Shown: positions 1-8,171 of the stretch, in pieces
Layout of the letters: each line of letters begins with the position of its first letter
How positions within the stretch are numbered: position 1 is the stretch's first letter
Source: CAYPFY01 sp964410105
Lineage (GTDB): Bacteria > Bacteroidota > Ignavibacteria > UBA10030 > SZUA-254
Direction of reading: 5' to 3'
DNA: 64,000 bases
NCBI GenBank assembly: GCA_964410105.1
Contig: CAYPFY010000005.1
Location: 124,001-188,000, forward strand
The notes under the pieces: model-generated
Seen by the model: the letters and a program-made list of their open reading frames with translations, nothing else
Database searches by the model: none
Told to the model about the DNA's origin: nothing
Program-made: the position numbers and the translations under genes

Positions 1-216
1 AGCAATAATCACTGCGGCGGCCCCCTTCAGAGCATCCAGAAGCATCACGCTTAATCCCATGAGTTTGGAGCCGGTCACGTGGAAGGAATTCAGGGCTCCG
101 ACGTTGCCGCTACCTGAGTGGCGCACATCGCGCGAAAATTTCCAACGGACGAGAAGAAAAGCGGTCGGGATCGAGCCGGCGAGATATCCCACGGCGAAGC
201 CAAGCACGTAGTGCAA
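1..216 (-). CDS. plsY: Glycerol-3-phosphate acyltransferase PlsY (partial, 3' end outside window)
   Basis: PlsY is an integral membrane enzyme that transfers an acyl group from acyl-phosphate to glycerol-3-phosphate, the first step of phospholipid synthesis. The visible 72 codons carry the family signature: GYLAGSIPT in the first membrane segment, then HSGSGNVGALN and LLDALKGAAA. The TTG at 216 is chosen as start because it gives the usual short lead (about 10 residues) before GSIP. An upstream TTG at 246 lies inside the predicted -7 promoter element, so it should not be in the transcript. GTG at 207 is the alternative. No Shine-Dalgarno sequence is visible. The gene diverges from larB and continues beyond base 1. 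Confidence 0.85.
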   Translation of the reverse strand, partial: MHYVLGFAVGYLAGSIPTAFLLVRWKFSRDVRHSGSGNVGALNSFHVTGSKLMGLSVMLLDALKGAAAVIIA

Positions 217-243
217 ACTGGAATCTGAGTTGGTTTTCCAGTC

Positions 244-275
244 CAAAAAATAGTAAAAAAAGGGCTAACAAACAA
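244..275 (-). promoter_or_regulatory. Bacteroidota-type promoter for plsY
   Basis: TTG at 275-273, a 20-base spacer, then TATTTTTTG at 252-244 (consensus TAnnTTTG). The predicted transcript starts near 239, giving a leader of about 23 bases to the TTG at 216. Confidence 0.5.
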
Positions 276-340
276 GGTTCACGGGTGAGGGTTATCCACC
301 GGAAGCGCGCGTGACGACGCAACTCGTCCCCTTCAGAGGG

Positions 341-372
341 TTTGTTTCTCGGTATGAAAACAGGTATATTTT
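341..372 (+). promoter_or_regulatory. Bacteroidota-type promoter for larB
   Basis: TTTG at 341-344, a 20-base spacer and TATATTTT at 365-372. The predicted transcript starts near 377, about 26 bases before the larB ATG. It diverges from the plsY promoter. Confidence 0.5.
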
Positions 373-402
373 CGGCGCATTGAATCGGACAATCGGTCAC
401 GC

Positions 403-1155
403 ATGACGAAGGATTTTTTGAAAAAACTTTTGCGCGCTTACAAGGACGGGGAAATCAGTGAAGGCCGCGTCCTCGATCAGCTCGCGCTGCTCCAGTCCGA
501 ATCGATCGGATTTGCAACGGTGGATCACCACCGGGAATTGCGCCAGGGCTTTCCGGAAGTCATTTTCTGCCAGGGAAAAACGCCATCGCAGGTCGCTGAA
601 ATCGCGGCCAGAATCGCCGGGCGGAAGCAGCCCCTCCTGGCGACGCGTGCGGGGAGGGAGCACTTCCGTGCGGTGTCGGGAAAAATCCGGGGGGCTCGGT
701 ACCACGATCTGGGGCGTGTCATCACGGCAAACCCCCCTAAAATACAGGGAGATGCAAAAATCCTCGTCATGACGGCGGGGACCTCGGACATCCCCGTCGC
801 GGAAGAAGCCGCGGTCACGGCCACGATGCTGGGGAACCGGGTTGAGCGCTTGTTCGATGTGGGAGTGGCGGGCCTCCACAGGCTCCTCGCACAGGGCGAA
901 AAAATCAGGGAAGCGAGCGTCATCATCGTGGTAGCGGGGATGGAGGGAGCGTTGCCGAGCGTGGTCGGCGGGCTTGTTGACGTGCCGGTCATAGCGGTCC
1001 CGACGTCGGTCGGATATGGAGCGAGCTTTCAGGGGCTGGCGGCGCTGTTGGCCATGTTGAACTCCTGTGCGAGCGGAGTCACGGTTGTCAACATTGACAA
1101 TGGATTCGGCGCAGGGTTCGCGGCCAGCCGGATGAACAAGGGGGCCAGATGCTGA
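403..1155 (+). CDS. larB: Nickel-pincer cofactor biosynthesis protein LarB
   Basis: A 250-residue protein of the LarB family, related to PurE. LarB carboxylates and hydrolyses nicotinic acid adenine dinucleotide to pyridinium-3,5-biscarboxylic acid mononucleotide, the first step toward the nickel-pincer cofactor of lactate racemase and related enzymes. The C-terminal half holds the PurE-like core, with VMTAGTSDIPVAEEA, VIIVVAGMEGALPSVVGGL and AVPTSVGYGASFQG. The N-terminal 100 residues are the LarB-specific region. Length is normal for the family. The partners larC and larE are not in the window. The gene overlaps the next one by 7 bases, implying co-translation. No Shine-Dalgarno sequence precedes the ATG. 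Confidence 0.9.
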   Translation: MTKDFLKKLLRAYKDGEISEGRVLDQLALLQSESIGFATVDHHRELRQGFPEVIFCQGKTPSQVAEIAARIAGRKQPLLATRAGREHFRAVSGKIRGARYHDLGRVITANPPKIQGDAKILVMTAGTSDIPVAEEAAVTATMLGNRVERLFDVGVAGLHRLLAQGEKIREASVIIVVAGMEGALPSVVGGLVDVPVIAVPTSVGYGASFQGLAALLAMLNSCASGVTVVNIDNGFGAGFAASRMNKGARC

Positions 1156-2537
1156 AAGATATGAAAAAAATAAAATTCTGTGAGAACGTGCTCGGCACTC
1201 TCGGGGGCACTCCGCTTGTAAGATTCAACAAGATCACGCGCGGTTTCAAAGGACATTACTTCGCCAAGGTTGAGAGCTTCAACCCGGGCGGCTCGGTCAA
1301 GGACCGCATAGGGACAGAAATCATCGAAGACGCCGAGCGTGAGGGAAGACTGAGGCCCGGGGGAACCATTGTCGAAGCCACATCCGGGAACACAGGCATG
1401 GGGCTTGCGATCGCTGCGGCCATCAAGGGTTACAAATGCGTCTTCACGATGCCGGACAAGATGAGCATCGAGAAAATCAGGCTCCTCAGGGCGTTCGGGG
1501 CTGACGTCGTTGTCACGCCGACAGCGGTCCCGCACGAAAGCCCTGAAAGCTATACGGAGGTGGCCAAGAGAATCGTGCGCGAGACCCCCAACTCCGTCCT
1601 GGCGAACCAGTATTTTAATCCGAAGAATATCGAAGCCCATTACAAGACCACCGGACCGGAGATCTGGGACCAGACCGGGGGGCAGATCGACTACTTCGTG
1701 TGCGCGGTGGGGACGGGGGGAACCATATCGGGAGTTGGCAAATACCTTAAGGAAAAACGCCCGGGGGTGAAAGTCGTAGGCATCGATCCAAAGGGATCCA
1801 TACTGCGTGAATACTTTTATACAAAAAAATATTCCCCGGTGATCAAGACCTATAAAGTCGAGGGCATCGGGCAGGACTGGCTCCCGGGGACGCTCAACTT
1901 CGACGTCATCGACGACATGGTTGAGGCGAACGACAAGGAATCGTTCCTGATGGCGCGGAGGCTCACGCGGGAGGAAGGCCTCTTCGTGGGTGGTTCCGGC
2001 GGGACGGCGGTCGCCGGCGCGTTAAAATATGCGGACCGGATGAAGGAGGATGATGTCATGGTGATCCTCCTTCCCGATACGGGGGAAAGGTATTTGAGCA
2101 AGATCTACAATGACGACTGGATGCGGGAGAATGGATTCCTGATCCCGGACCGGATCACGCTGCGATACGTCCTGCAGAGCAAGGCAAAAAACGTCCAGCA
2201 ATTGATAGCGATCGACGGCTCGACCACCATCCGGAAGGCACTCGACCTCTTCAGGGAAAACGACGTATCGCAACTCCCCGTGATGGAGAAGGGAAAGCCG
2301 ATCGGAACGGTCGTCGACAACGACCTCATGAGCGCGGTTCTTGACGATGCGTCGAAAATCGACGCCCCGGTGACCACAATGATGGAGCCGGCATTTCCCG
2401 TACTGGGAGCCGCGGCGCCGATCGAGCACGCCATAGATTTTCTCAAGAAAAAGGACTCCGCTGTCCTCGTCGAAGAGGATCACAAGATCGTCGGCATTCT
2501 GACCCGGTACGATGTCATAGAATTCATGGCCAGATGA
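1149..2537 (+). CDS. cbs: Cystathionine beta-synthase with C-terminal CBS pair
   Basis: A 462-residue PLP enzyme that condenses serine (or an activated serine) with homocysteine to cystathionine. The PLP lysine lies in FNPGGSVKDRIG (Lys about 51). The substrate and phosphate loop SGNTG is at about 79-83, and the glycine-rich PLP phosphate loop is GTGGTISGVGKYL. Residues about 340-460 form two CBS motifs, which in this family bind adenosyl ligands and regulate activity. The ATG at 1149 follows AAGGGGG; an internal ATG at 1161 is possible. The following gene overlaps by 4 bases and encodes the next transsulfuration step, which favours cystathionine synthase over cysteine synthase. Confidence 0.88.
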   Translation: MLKDMKKIKFCENVLGTLGGTPLVRFNKITRGFKGHYFAKVESFNPGGSVKDRIGTEIIEDAEREGRLRPGGTIVEATSGNTGMGLAIAAAIKGYKCVFTMPDKMSIEKIRLLRAFGADVVVTPTAVPHESPESYTEVAKRIVRETPNSVLANQYFNPKNIEAHYKTTGPEIWDQTGGQIDYFVCAVGTGGTISGVGKYLKEKRPGVKVVGIDPKGSILREYFYTKKYSPVIKTYKVEGIGQDWLPGTLNFDVIDDMVEANDKESFLMARRLTREEGLFVGGSGGTAVAGALKYADRMKEDDVMVILLPDTGERYLSKIYNDDWMRENGFLIPDRITLRYVLQSKAKNVQQLIAIDGSTTIRKALDLFRENDVSQLPVMEKGKPIGTVVDNDLMSAVLDDASKIDAPVTTMMEPAFPVLGAAAPIEHAIDFLKKKDSAVLVEEDHKIVGILTRYDVIEFMAR

Positions 2538-3673
2538 CGATGCGATTTTCCACGAAAGCGATACATGCCGGTCAGCGGCCGGATCCGGTGAGCGGGGCCG
2601 TCATGGTCCCCGTCTATCTCACCTCAACGTACGTTCAGGAGAGTTTGGGGAAGAACAAGGGGTACGAATACTCCCGTGTCAACAACCCGACGCGGGACGC
2701 CCTGGAGGGAAACATTGCGGCGCTTGAGGGTGGTGCGCACGGGCTGGCATTCGGCTCCGGCATGGCTGCCATTGATGCCATCTTCCGTCTCCTTAAGCCG
2801 GGGGATCACGTCATCGTCTCTCGGAACGTTTACGGCGGCACGCACCGGATCGGGCGGATGGTTTGGGAGAGATTCGGCCTGAAGTTCGAGTTTATCGACA
2901 CGACGGATATTTCCCTCGTTCGGAATCACATGAGGAAGAACACCCGAATGATTTTTGTGGAAACCCCGACGAATCCGACGATGGAGATATCGGATCTCGG
3001 GGCGATCGCCGACCTCGCGCAGAAACGCCGCATCATGAGCGTTTCCGACAACACCTTCGCCACCCCCTATCTTCAGCGGCCTCTCGAGTACGGATTTCAG
3101 GTCGTTGTGCACAGCCTCACGAAATACCTGAACGGCCACAGCGACATGCTGGGTGGAGTTGTCGTCACGTCGGATGCGGGAATAGCCGATCGGCTGAGGT
3201 TCTTCCAGAAGGCGACGGGTGGAATCCTGAGTCCATTCGATGCATGGCTCTGCCTGCGGGGGACAAAGACCCTGGCGGTGCGGATGGATCAGCACGGCAG
3301 GAGCGGCATGAAGGTGGCAGAATGGCTTACGAACCAGCGGAAGGTCAGGCGCGTTTACTACCCCGGGCTCCCCGGGCATCCCCAGCATCATCTCGCCAGG
3401 AAGCAGATGAAAAACTTCGGAGGAATGATCTCCTTCGATCTGGGAAGCCTGGCGGCGGCGAGAACTTTTCTGAAGCGGGTGCGGCTTTGTGCGCTTGCCG
3501 AGAGCCTGGGGGGAGTCGAGACCCTGATCTCGCACCCTGCCACGATGACTCACGCCTCGATCCCTCCGGGCGAGAGGCGGCGGATCGGGGTGACGGACGG
3601 GCTTGTGAGGATTTCCGTCGGGCTGGAGGATGTCGACGATATCATCGACGATCTGGAGCGTTCGCTGCGGTAA
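2534..3673 (+). CDS. Cystathionine gamma-lyase / trans-sulfuration PLP enzyme
   Basis: A 379-residue member of the Cys/Met-metabolism PLP family. The Schiff-base lysine is in HSLTKYLNGH (Lys 197), with the pyridine-binding Asp in SVSDNT (172) and the cofactor-binding YSRVNNPT near 46-53. The family splits cystathionine to cysteine, or makes it from O-acylhomoserine. The tight 4-base overlap with cystathionine beta-synthase points to the gamma-lyase direction (homocysteine to cysteine). Cystathionine gamma-synthase or methionine gamma-lyase activity cannot be excluded by reading alone. Likely the last gene of the larB transcript, since a promoter follows. Confidence 0.85.
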   Translation: MTMRFSTKAIHAGQRPDPVSGAVMVPVYLTSTYVQESLGKNKGYEYSRVNNPTRDALEGNIAALEGGAHGLAFGSGMAAIDAIFRLLKPGDHVIVSRNVYGGTHRIGRMVWERFGLKFEFIDTTDISLVRNHMRKNTRMIFVETPTNPTMEISDLGAIADLAQKRRIMSVSDNTFATPYLQRPLEYGFQVVVHSLTKYLNGHSDMLGGVVVTSDAGIADRLRFFQKATGGILSPFDAWLCLRGTKTLAVRMDQHGRSGMKVAEWLTNQRKVRRVYYPGLPGHPQHHLARKQMKNFGGMISFDLGSLAAARTFLKRVRLCALAESLGGVETLISHPATMTHASIPPGERRRIGVTDGLVRISVGLEDVDDIIDDLERSLR

Positions 3674-3680
3674 CCGGGTT

Positions 3681-3712
3681 TTTGCACGAAAGTATTTTTT
3701 TCCATACATTGA
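3681..3712 (+). promoter_or_regulatory. Bacteroidota-type promoter for the ptsN-hisS-lgt-rlmB run
   Basis: TTTG at 3681-3684, a 20-base spacer and TACATTGA at 3705-3712. Predicted start near 3717, about 80 bases upstream of the IIA gene. A TTGACA at 3709-3714 lacks a matching -10 box. Confidence 0.45.
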
Positions 3713-3796
3713 CACCTCTTATATCCCATCTTGCGTTTCGAGAACAACGAGACCGATGAAGAGAGTCTCAGCCCATCGTAGGAGATCAGCAGCGGC

Positions 3797-4267
3797 ATGA
3801 AAATCAGCGACATTCTGACGGAAAACCTTGTCGTGACCAATCTTGCCGGGAGCACCAAGGAAGAAATAATCGACGCATTGGTCAACCTTGTCAGCAAGTC
3901 GCCGAAAGTCATCGACAAGGAAAAAGTCCGGGCGGCGATATTTGAAAGGGAGAAAATCATGTCGACGGGGGTAGGCAATGGATTTGCCATCCCGCACGGG
4001 AAGACGGATGCGATCTCGGACATCGTCGCCGCGTTCGGCGTAACGGCGCAGCCCATCCCGTACCAATCCCTTGATGAAAAGCCGGTCCGGCTGGTCTTCC
4101 TGCTCGTCGGGAAGGACAACCTCGTCGGGCCGCACATAAAACTCCTGAGCCGCATATCCCGCCTCATGAACAAGGAGGAATTCCGCAACAGGCTTCTGGA
4201 GACAAAGAGCTCCCAGGAGGTGATCGCGGCCTTCAGGCAGGAAGAGGCGAGTTACTCGGAGATGTAG
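3797..4267 (+). CDS. PTS IIA domain protein (EIIA-Ntr/fructose type)
   Basis: A 156-residue single-domain IIA protein. The phosphorylatable histidine is in GNGFAIPHGKT (His 67), matching the PTS EIIA type 2 signature, and the fold fills the whole length. Such stand-alone proteins receive phosphate from HPr and usually regulate rather than transport, as PtsN does in proteobacteria. No HPr, EI or sugar permease gene is nearby, so the role here is open. It starts a plus-strand run leading to hisS, 27 bases downstream. Confidence 0.85.
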   Translation: MKISDILTENLVVTNLAGSTKEEIIDALVNLVSKSPKVIDKEKVRAAIFEREKIMSTGVGNGFAIPHGKTDAISDIVAAFGVTAQPIPYQSLDEKPVRLVFLLVGKDNLVGPHIKLLSRISRLMNKEEFRNRLLETKSSQEVIAAFRQEEASYSEM

Positions 4268-4294
4268 CACCCCCCCATTCCGCAAGAAAATTCG

Positions 4295-5557
4295 GTGACA
4301 TTCAAGTCCATCAAAGGCACGAAGGACACCCTTCCCGGTGAGAGCCATCGCTGGCAGCATGTGGAGGGAGTCATTCGGGAGGCGATGCACAGTTTCAATT
4401 ACAGAGAAATCCGGACGCCGGCATTTGAAGAGGCGGCTCTTTTCGCCCGGGGAATCGGCGAACTGACAGACATCGTCGGGAAGGAGATGTACACTTTCCA
4501 GGACCGGGGCGGAACGATGCTCGCACTGAAGCCGGAGATGACCGCCTCGGTGATCCGGGCTTACATCCAGCACAACCTTGGCGAGCAGGGACAGCTCGTC
4601 AAAGTTTATTACATCTCCCCGATGTTCCGGCAGGAAAGGCCGCAGGCGGGGAGGCTGCGTCAGTTTCACCAGTTCGGCGCTGAGGCGATCGGGGGATCAT
4701 CGGCGGCTGTCGACGCAGAGATCATCGCCCTTTCCGCGGAAATCTACCGGAGGCTGGGAATCAAGAACTTTTCTCTAAGAATAAATTCGGTCGGATGCGA
4801 GAAATGCCGACCCGCATACAAGGCCCTCCTGAAAAAATCCCTTGAGGCGGTGAAGTCAAGGCTCTCGGAGGAAAGCCAGCGCAGGTTTGAGACAAATCCT
4901 TTGAGAATCCTCGACTCAAAGGACGAGACTGACCGGAAGCTCACCAAAGACGCGCCGCTCATGAAGGACCATCTCTGCCCGGAGTGTGCCGGACATTTTG
5001 AAGAGCTCCAGGCGGTGCTTGCCTCTTTTCAACTGAAATTCGAGATAGACGGACGAATCGTCCGCGGTCTGGACTATTACACAAAAACCGCGTATGAAAT
5101 TATCAGCGCCGACCTCGGATCACAGGACGCCCTAGCGGGGGGAGGGCGATACGACCTCCTTGTCGGGGAACTGGGGGGAAAGCCGACGCCCGCCGTGGGA
5201 TTCGCCGCGGGAGTTGAGAGATTATTAATGGCGATGGAAAAGCAGGGGATTCCTCAGGGCAATCCGCAGAATCCGCGTTTCTACATTGCTGCGGCCGACG
5301 CCCCGGGAAGAAGCTGGGCGATTGGAGCGGCTCACAGGTTGCGGAGCGAGGGGATAGGGTGCGAGGTCGATCTTCTCGGAAGAAGCCTCAAGGCGCAGAT
5401 GCGCGAGGCGGACCGGCAGCAGGCGAAATACGTGGTCGTCGTGGGAGAGAATGAGATCCGAAAGGGCGTTGTCAACATCAAGTCGATGGCCGACGGCACG
5501 GAATCGGCCGCTAGGCTTGAAAACCTCATCGACGAAGCCAGGCGGCGGGAGGCATGA
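4295..5557 (+). CDS. hisS: Histidyl-tRNA synthetase
   Basis: A 420-residue class II aminoacyl-tRNA synthetase charging tRNA-His. The N-terminus has KGTKDTLPGES, motif 2 falls in YYISPMFRQERPQAGRLR, the histidine-specific signature is RGLDYYTKTAYE, and GVERLLMAM closes the catalytic core. The C-terminal 90 residues are the anticodon-binding domain, with KYVVVVGENEIRKG. The start is GTG at 4295, which gives the normal N-terminus and has no good competitor. The next gene overlaps by 4 bases (ATGA). Confidence 0.95.
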   Translation: MTFKSIKGTKDTLPGESHRWQHVEGVIREAMHSFNYREIRTPAFEEAALFARGIGELTDIVGKEMYTFQDRGGTMLALKPEMTASVIRAYIQHNLGEQGQLVKVYYISPMFRQERPQAGRLRQFHQFGAEAIGGSSAAVDAEIIALSAEIYRRLGIKNFSLRINSVGCEKCRPAYKALLKKSLEAVKSRLSEESQRRFETNPLRILDSKDETDRKLTKDAPLMKDHLCPECAGHFEELQAVLASFQLKFEIDGRIVRGLDYYTKTAYEIISADLGSQDALAGGGRYDLLVGELGGKPTPAVGFAAGVERLLMAMEKQGIPQGNPQNPRFYIAAADAPGRSWAIGAAHRLRSEGIGCEVDLLGRSLKAQMREADRQQAKYVVVVGENEIRKGVVNIKSMADGTESAARLENLIDEARRREA

Positions 5558-5964
5558 AAAAGGGTAAAAAGGTCAAACCCCTATTCCCGATAGAATACAT
5601 GCTGCTCATGTCCCCGAGGTACAAGGAGAGGGAAAAGCACGCCGTGACATACGTTGCGCTCCGGACGGTGAACGAATTCTCGAGCTTCCGGTATGAGATC
5701 GTCGTCGACCCGGTCATTGACGGGAGGACTCTCCGTTTCAACATACACGGACTAAAGGCGCCGCAGCTGACGCTCCCTCATGCGGGCCCGGCGCTTTACG
5801 AGACTGAGATCCCGGGATTGCGGGGAGAATACCTGGTCGTCGTCTCCAAGCTTGACGGAGAGGAAAACGAATTTTCGGTAAGAATATCGGACAAGGAGGT
5901 TTTGGTGGAAAAAAGCCCGGACAAAAAATTCATCGACCTCGTCACAGACATTAGTGTTTGGTAG
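5554..5964 (+). CDS. Hypothetical protein between hisS and lgt
   Basis: A 136-residue soluble protein I do not recognise. It has a basic N-terminus (MKKGKKVK), then alternating charged and beta-type segments, including NIHGLKAPQLTLPHAGPA and GEYLVVVSKLDGEENEF. No membrane segment, cysteine pair or nucleotide motif is visible. It overlaps hisS by 4 bases and precedes lgt by 17 bases, so it is almost certainly expressed. Confidence 0.7.
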   Translation: MKKGKKVKPLFPIEYMLLMSPRYKEREKHAVTYVALRTVNEFSSFRYEIVVDPVIDGRTLRFNIHGLKAPQLTLPHAGPALYETEIPGLRGEYLVVVSKLDGEENEFSVRISDKEVLVEKSPDKKFIDLVTDISVW

Positions 5965-5981
5965 AAGGATTTTAAGGCACC

Positions 5982-6803
5982 ATGCATCCAAAACTCTTTC
6001 AGATCGGCCCTTTCACGATCTACAGCTTCGGCCTGATGCTGGGGGTAGGGTTCATCGTCGGGAGCGGGCTCCTCTCGAAGGAACTCCGGAGGAAGGGAAT
6101 CGACCCGGCGGTCGGGAGCACAGTCACGCTCCTTGCGGTTGTCTTCGGGATCGCGGGCTCGAAGATTCTTTACCTAATAGAGAATTGGGCCTTCTTCATG
6201 AGAGATCCCCTGGGGATGGCGTTCTCGCCCGGGGGGCTGACATGGTACGGCGGGTTCTTCCTCGCCACCTTCGCCATCATGGTCTTCATCCGGAAGCAAA
6301 ATATACCTTTCCTCAGAATCTGCGATGCGGCGGCGCCGGGGCTCATGCTTGGGTACGGCGTTGCGCGGATCGGGTGTCATCTTTCGGGGGATGGCGACTA
6401 TGGAATGCCGACGGATCTGCCGTGGGGCGCGGTCTATTCTGCGGGACAGTATCCCCCCTCGCTGGCGTTCCGCGACTTTCCCGACATCGTCCGGAAGTAC
6501 GGAGTAAACGGAGTCGTCCCTGACACGATCGTCGTCCATCCTGCCCCGATCTACGAATTCCTCGGGGCGCTGGTACTTTTCTCGGTCTTGTGGAAAATGA
6601 GGAAGCGGGAAACGCCGGACGGTGCGCTCTTCATGTACTACTTGATCTTCTCCGCCGGGGCGCGTTTCCTTGTCGAATTCATCCGCCTCAATCCACGGTT
6701 ATTATTCGGGTTATCGGAAGCCCAGCTCATTTCGATCGTGGTCGCTGCGGCTGGAATTTTCGGGCTCCGCCGGTTGTTACAGAGGAGGGACGGACTTCCC
6801 TGA
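5982..6803 (+). CDS. lgt: Prolipoprotein diacylglyceryl transferase
   Basis: A 273-residue inner-membrane enzyme that moves diacylglycerol from phosphatidylglycerol to the lipobox cysteine of prolipoproteins. It has about seven hydrophobic segments. Family motifs include GGLTWYGGFF, the Lgt signature region GYGVARIGCHLSGDGDYG (usually GRxGNFxNGExxG) and a late RFLVEFIRLNP. The Cys-His in place of the usual Asn-Phe after the Gly of the signature is a mild variant. AAGG precedes the ATG. The stop codon overlaps the next ATG by one base. Confidence 0.9.
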   Translation: MHPKLFQIGPFTIYSFGLMLGVGFIVGSGLLSKELRRKGIDPAVGSTVTLLAVVFGIAGSKILYLIENWAFFMRDPLGMAFSPGGLTWYGGFFLATFAIMVFIRKQNIPFLRICDAAAPGLMLGYGVARIGCHLSGDGDYGMPTDLPWGAVYSAGQYPPSLAFRDFPDIVRKYGVNGVVPDTIVVHPAPIYEFLGALVLFSVLWKMRKRETPDGALFMYYLIFSAGARFLVEFIRLNPRLLFGLSEAQLISIVVAAAGIFGLRRLLQRRDGLP

Positions 6804-7063
6804 TGGTCCTTGTGGAGTTGTATACGAAGCAGGATTGCCGACTCTGTGACGAGGCAAAGGAAGTGCTCGCGCGCGTTCAGCGGGGTCACCCCTTCGAACT
6901 GAAAGTAATCCTGATTGAAGAGGGAAAGCCGCGATACGACGAGTTCAGGGACTGGGCGCCCGTCGTCATGATAGCGGGCAAGGTTGCCTTCCGCGGACGG
7001 ATCAATGAAAAGGATTTTCTAGAAAAACTCTCCCATGAATCCGCCAGCTTTTTATGGGGATAG
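6803..7063 (+). CDS. Glutaredoxin/thioredoxin-like small redox protein
   Basis: An 86-residue protein with one thioredoxin-fold domain and an N-terminal redox pair CRLC (Cys 12 and Cys 15), then the cis-Pro region APVVMIAGK. It resembles the glutaredoxin-like DUF836 group. The ATG at 6803 overlaps the lgt stop, and longer upstream readings run through lgt. A disulfide-exchange role is inferred from the fold; the partner is unknown. Confidence 0.75.
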   Translation: MVLVELYTKQDCRLCDEAKEVLARVQRGHPFELKVILIEEGKPRYDEFRDWAPVVMIAGKVAFRGRINEKDFLEKLSHESASFLWG

Positions 7064-7239
7064 CCGGAAAAATCCTGGAGGCCTTAGGGATCGCCGCGGT
7101 GACACTCGCGCTCGTCATGGGATTTCATGGTGACGAGTGGGGGGAGCTATATTTTTTCCTCGGGGGGATTGGCATCTTTATCGTGGGGTGGGGAATAGAG
7201 AAGATTGGGCGGCGCGCAGGACCGGAAAAGCCGGCCTGA
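7054..7239 (+). CDS. Small two-helix membrane protein
   Basis: A 61-residue protein with two predicted membrane helices (about 7-23 and 31-47) and a basic C-terminus. The start overlaps the end of the redox gene by 10 bases. I do not recognise the family. It is kept as a gene because of its position within the operon, overlapping starts and coherent hydrophobic pattern. Confidence 0.55.
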   Translation: MGIAGKILEALGIAAVTLALVMGFHGDEWGELYFFLGGIGIFIVGWGIEKIGRRAGPEKPA

Positions 7240-7268
7240 CGAGTTTTCATATTCATGTGAGGTAGGGT

Positions 7269-8063
7269 ATGTTTGAGGAGCAGGTAAGGGAGTTGCCGCC
7301 GTTGAGAACCATCCACGACAGGAAGCCGACAGCCAACATCATCGCGGGCCGAAACCCCGTCATGGAGGCCCTGAGGGCGGGCACCATTATCGAAAAGGTC
7401 GTCATCCTTGCCGGAGTCAAGGGTAACACCATCGACCGGATCAAGATGATGGCGAAGCGCAATCGTGTCCCCTTCGTTGAAGTCGGGAAGCAAAAATTCC
7501 GGGAGCTCGTCAGCGACACCACCACGCAGGGAGTTGTGGCGATCGTCGGCACGAAGGCGTACGTCGAACTTGACGACATCCTTGCGCTGGCGAAGGAGCG
7601 GAACGAGGCTCCATTCGTCCTGATCCTCGATGAGATCGAAGATCCTCAGAATCTTGGCGCATTGATTCGTACGGCGGAGTGCGCGGGAATTCACGGGGCG
7701 GTGATCCCGAAGCATCACGCCGCCTCGGTCAATCAGACAGTCGCCAAAACATCGGCGGGGGCGAGCGAGCATATGCCCGTGGCGAAGGTCACCAACATCG
7801 CGGCGACCCTGGATGAGCTCAAGGAAAAGGGATTATGGATAGTTGGAACCGACACCGGGGGGGAGAAGAGATACACCGATGTCGATTACACACTACCGAT
7901 CGCGCTCGTCATCGGCAACGAGGGAAGAGGGATACGGCAGCTCGTCAGGGAGAAGTGTGATTTTTTGGTGAAAATCCCGGTCTACGGTAAGATTGAATCC
8001 CTCAACGCTTCGGTCGCCGGCGCCCTCGTGATGTATGAGGTCGTGCGGAAGCGGAAGAACTGA
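7269..8063 (+). CDS. rlmB: 23S rRNA (guanosine-2'-O) methyltransferase RlmB, TrmH family
   Basis: A 264-residue SPOUT methyltransferase. The N-terminal substrate-binding domain (about 20-100) contains IIAGRNPVMEAL. The SAM-binding knot has LDEIEDPQNLGALIRTAE, VIGNEGRGIR and IPVYGKIESLNASVA, the three TrmH motifs. RlmB 2'-O-methylates a conserved guanosine in 23S rRNA. A GAGGTAGGG run precedes the ATG. It is the last plus-strand gene before a convergent junction. Confidence 0.9.
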   Translation: MFEEQVRELPPLRTIHDRKPTANIIAGRNPVMEALRAGTIIEKVVILAGVKGNTIDRIKMMAKRNRVPFVEVGKQKFRELVSDTTTQGVVAIVGTKAYVELDDILALAKERNEAPFVLILDEIEDPQNLGALIRTAECAGIHGAVIPKHHAASVNQTVAKTSAGASEHMPVAKVTNIAATLDELKEKGLWIVGTDTGGEKRYTDVDYTLPIALVIGNEGRGIRQLVREKCDFLVKIPVYGKIESLNASVAGALVMYEVVRKRKN

Positions 8064-8111
8064 AGGCGTCGCCCCGGCGCACTTTTGAAGATTCGTGGAG
8101 GCTTTTCCCCC

Positions 8112-8143
8112 GGTGAGGCGGGCGTTCCCGCTGTGCCCTCACC
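8112..8143. terminator. Possible stem-loop at the convergent rlmB / NtrC-type junction
   Basis: Seven-base inverted repeat GGTGAGG (8112-8118) and CCTCACC (8137-8143), with a second small hairpin CGGG/CCCG in the loop. There is no following T-run, so if it terminates transcription it is not a classic intrinsic terminator. Confidence 0.3.
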
Positions 8144-8171
8144 ATAGGCTTATACCTGTTCGTCAAGCCCT

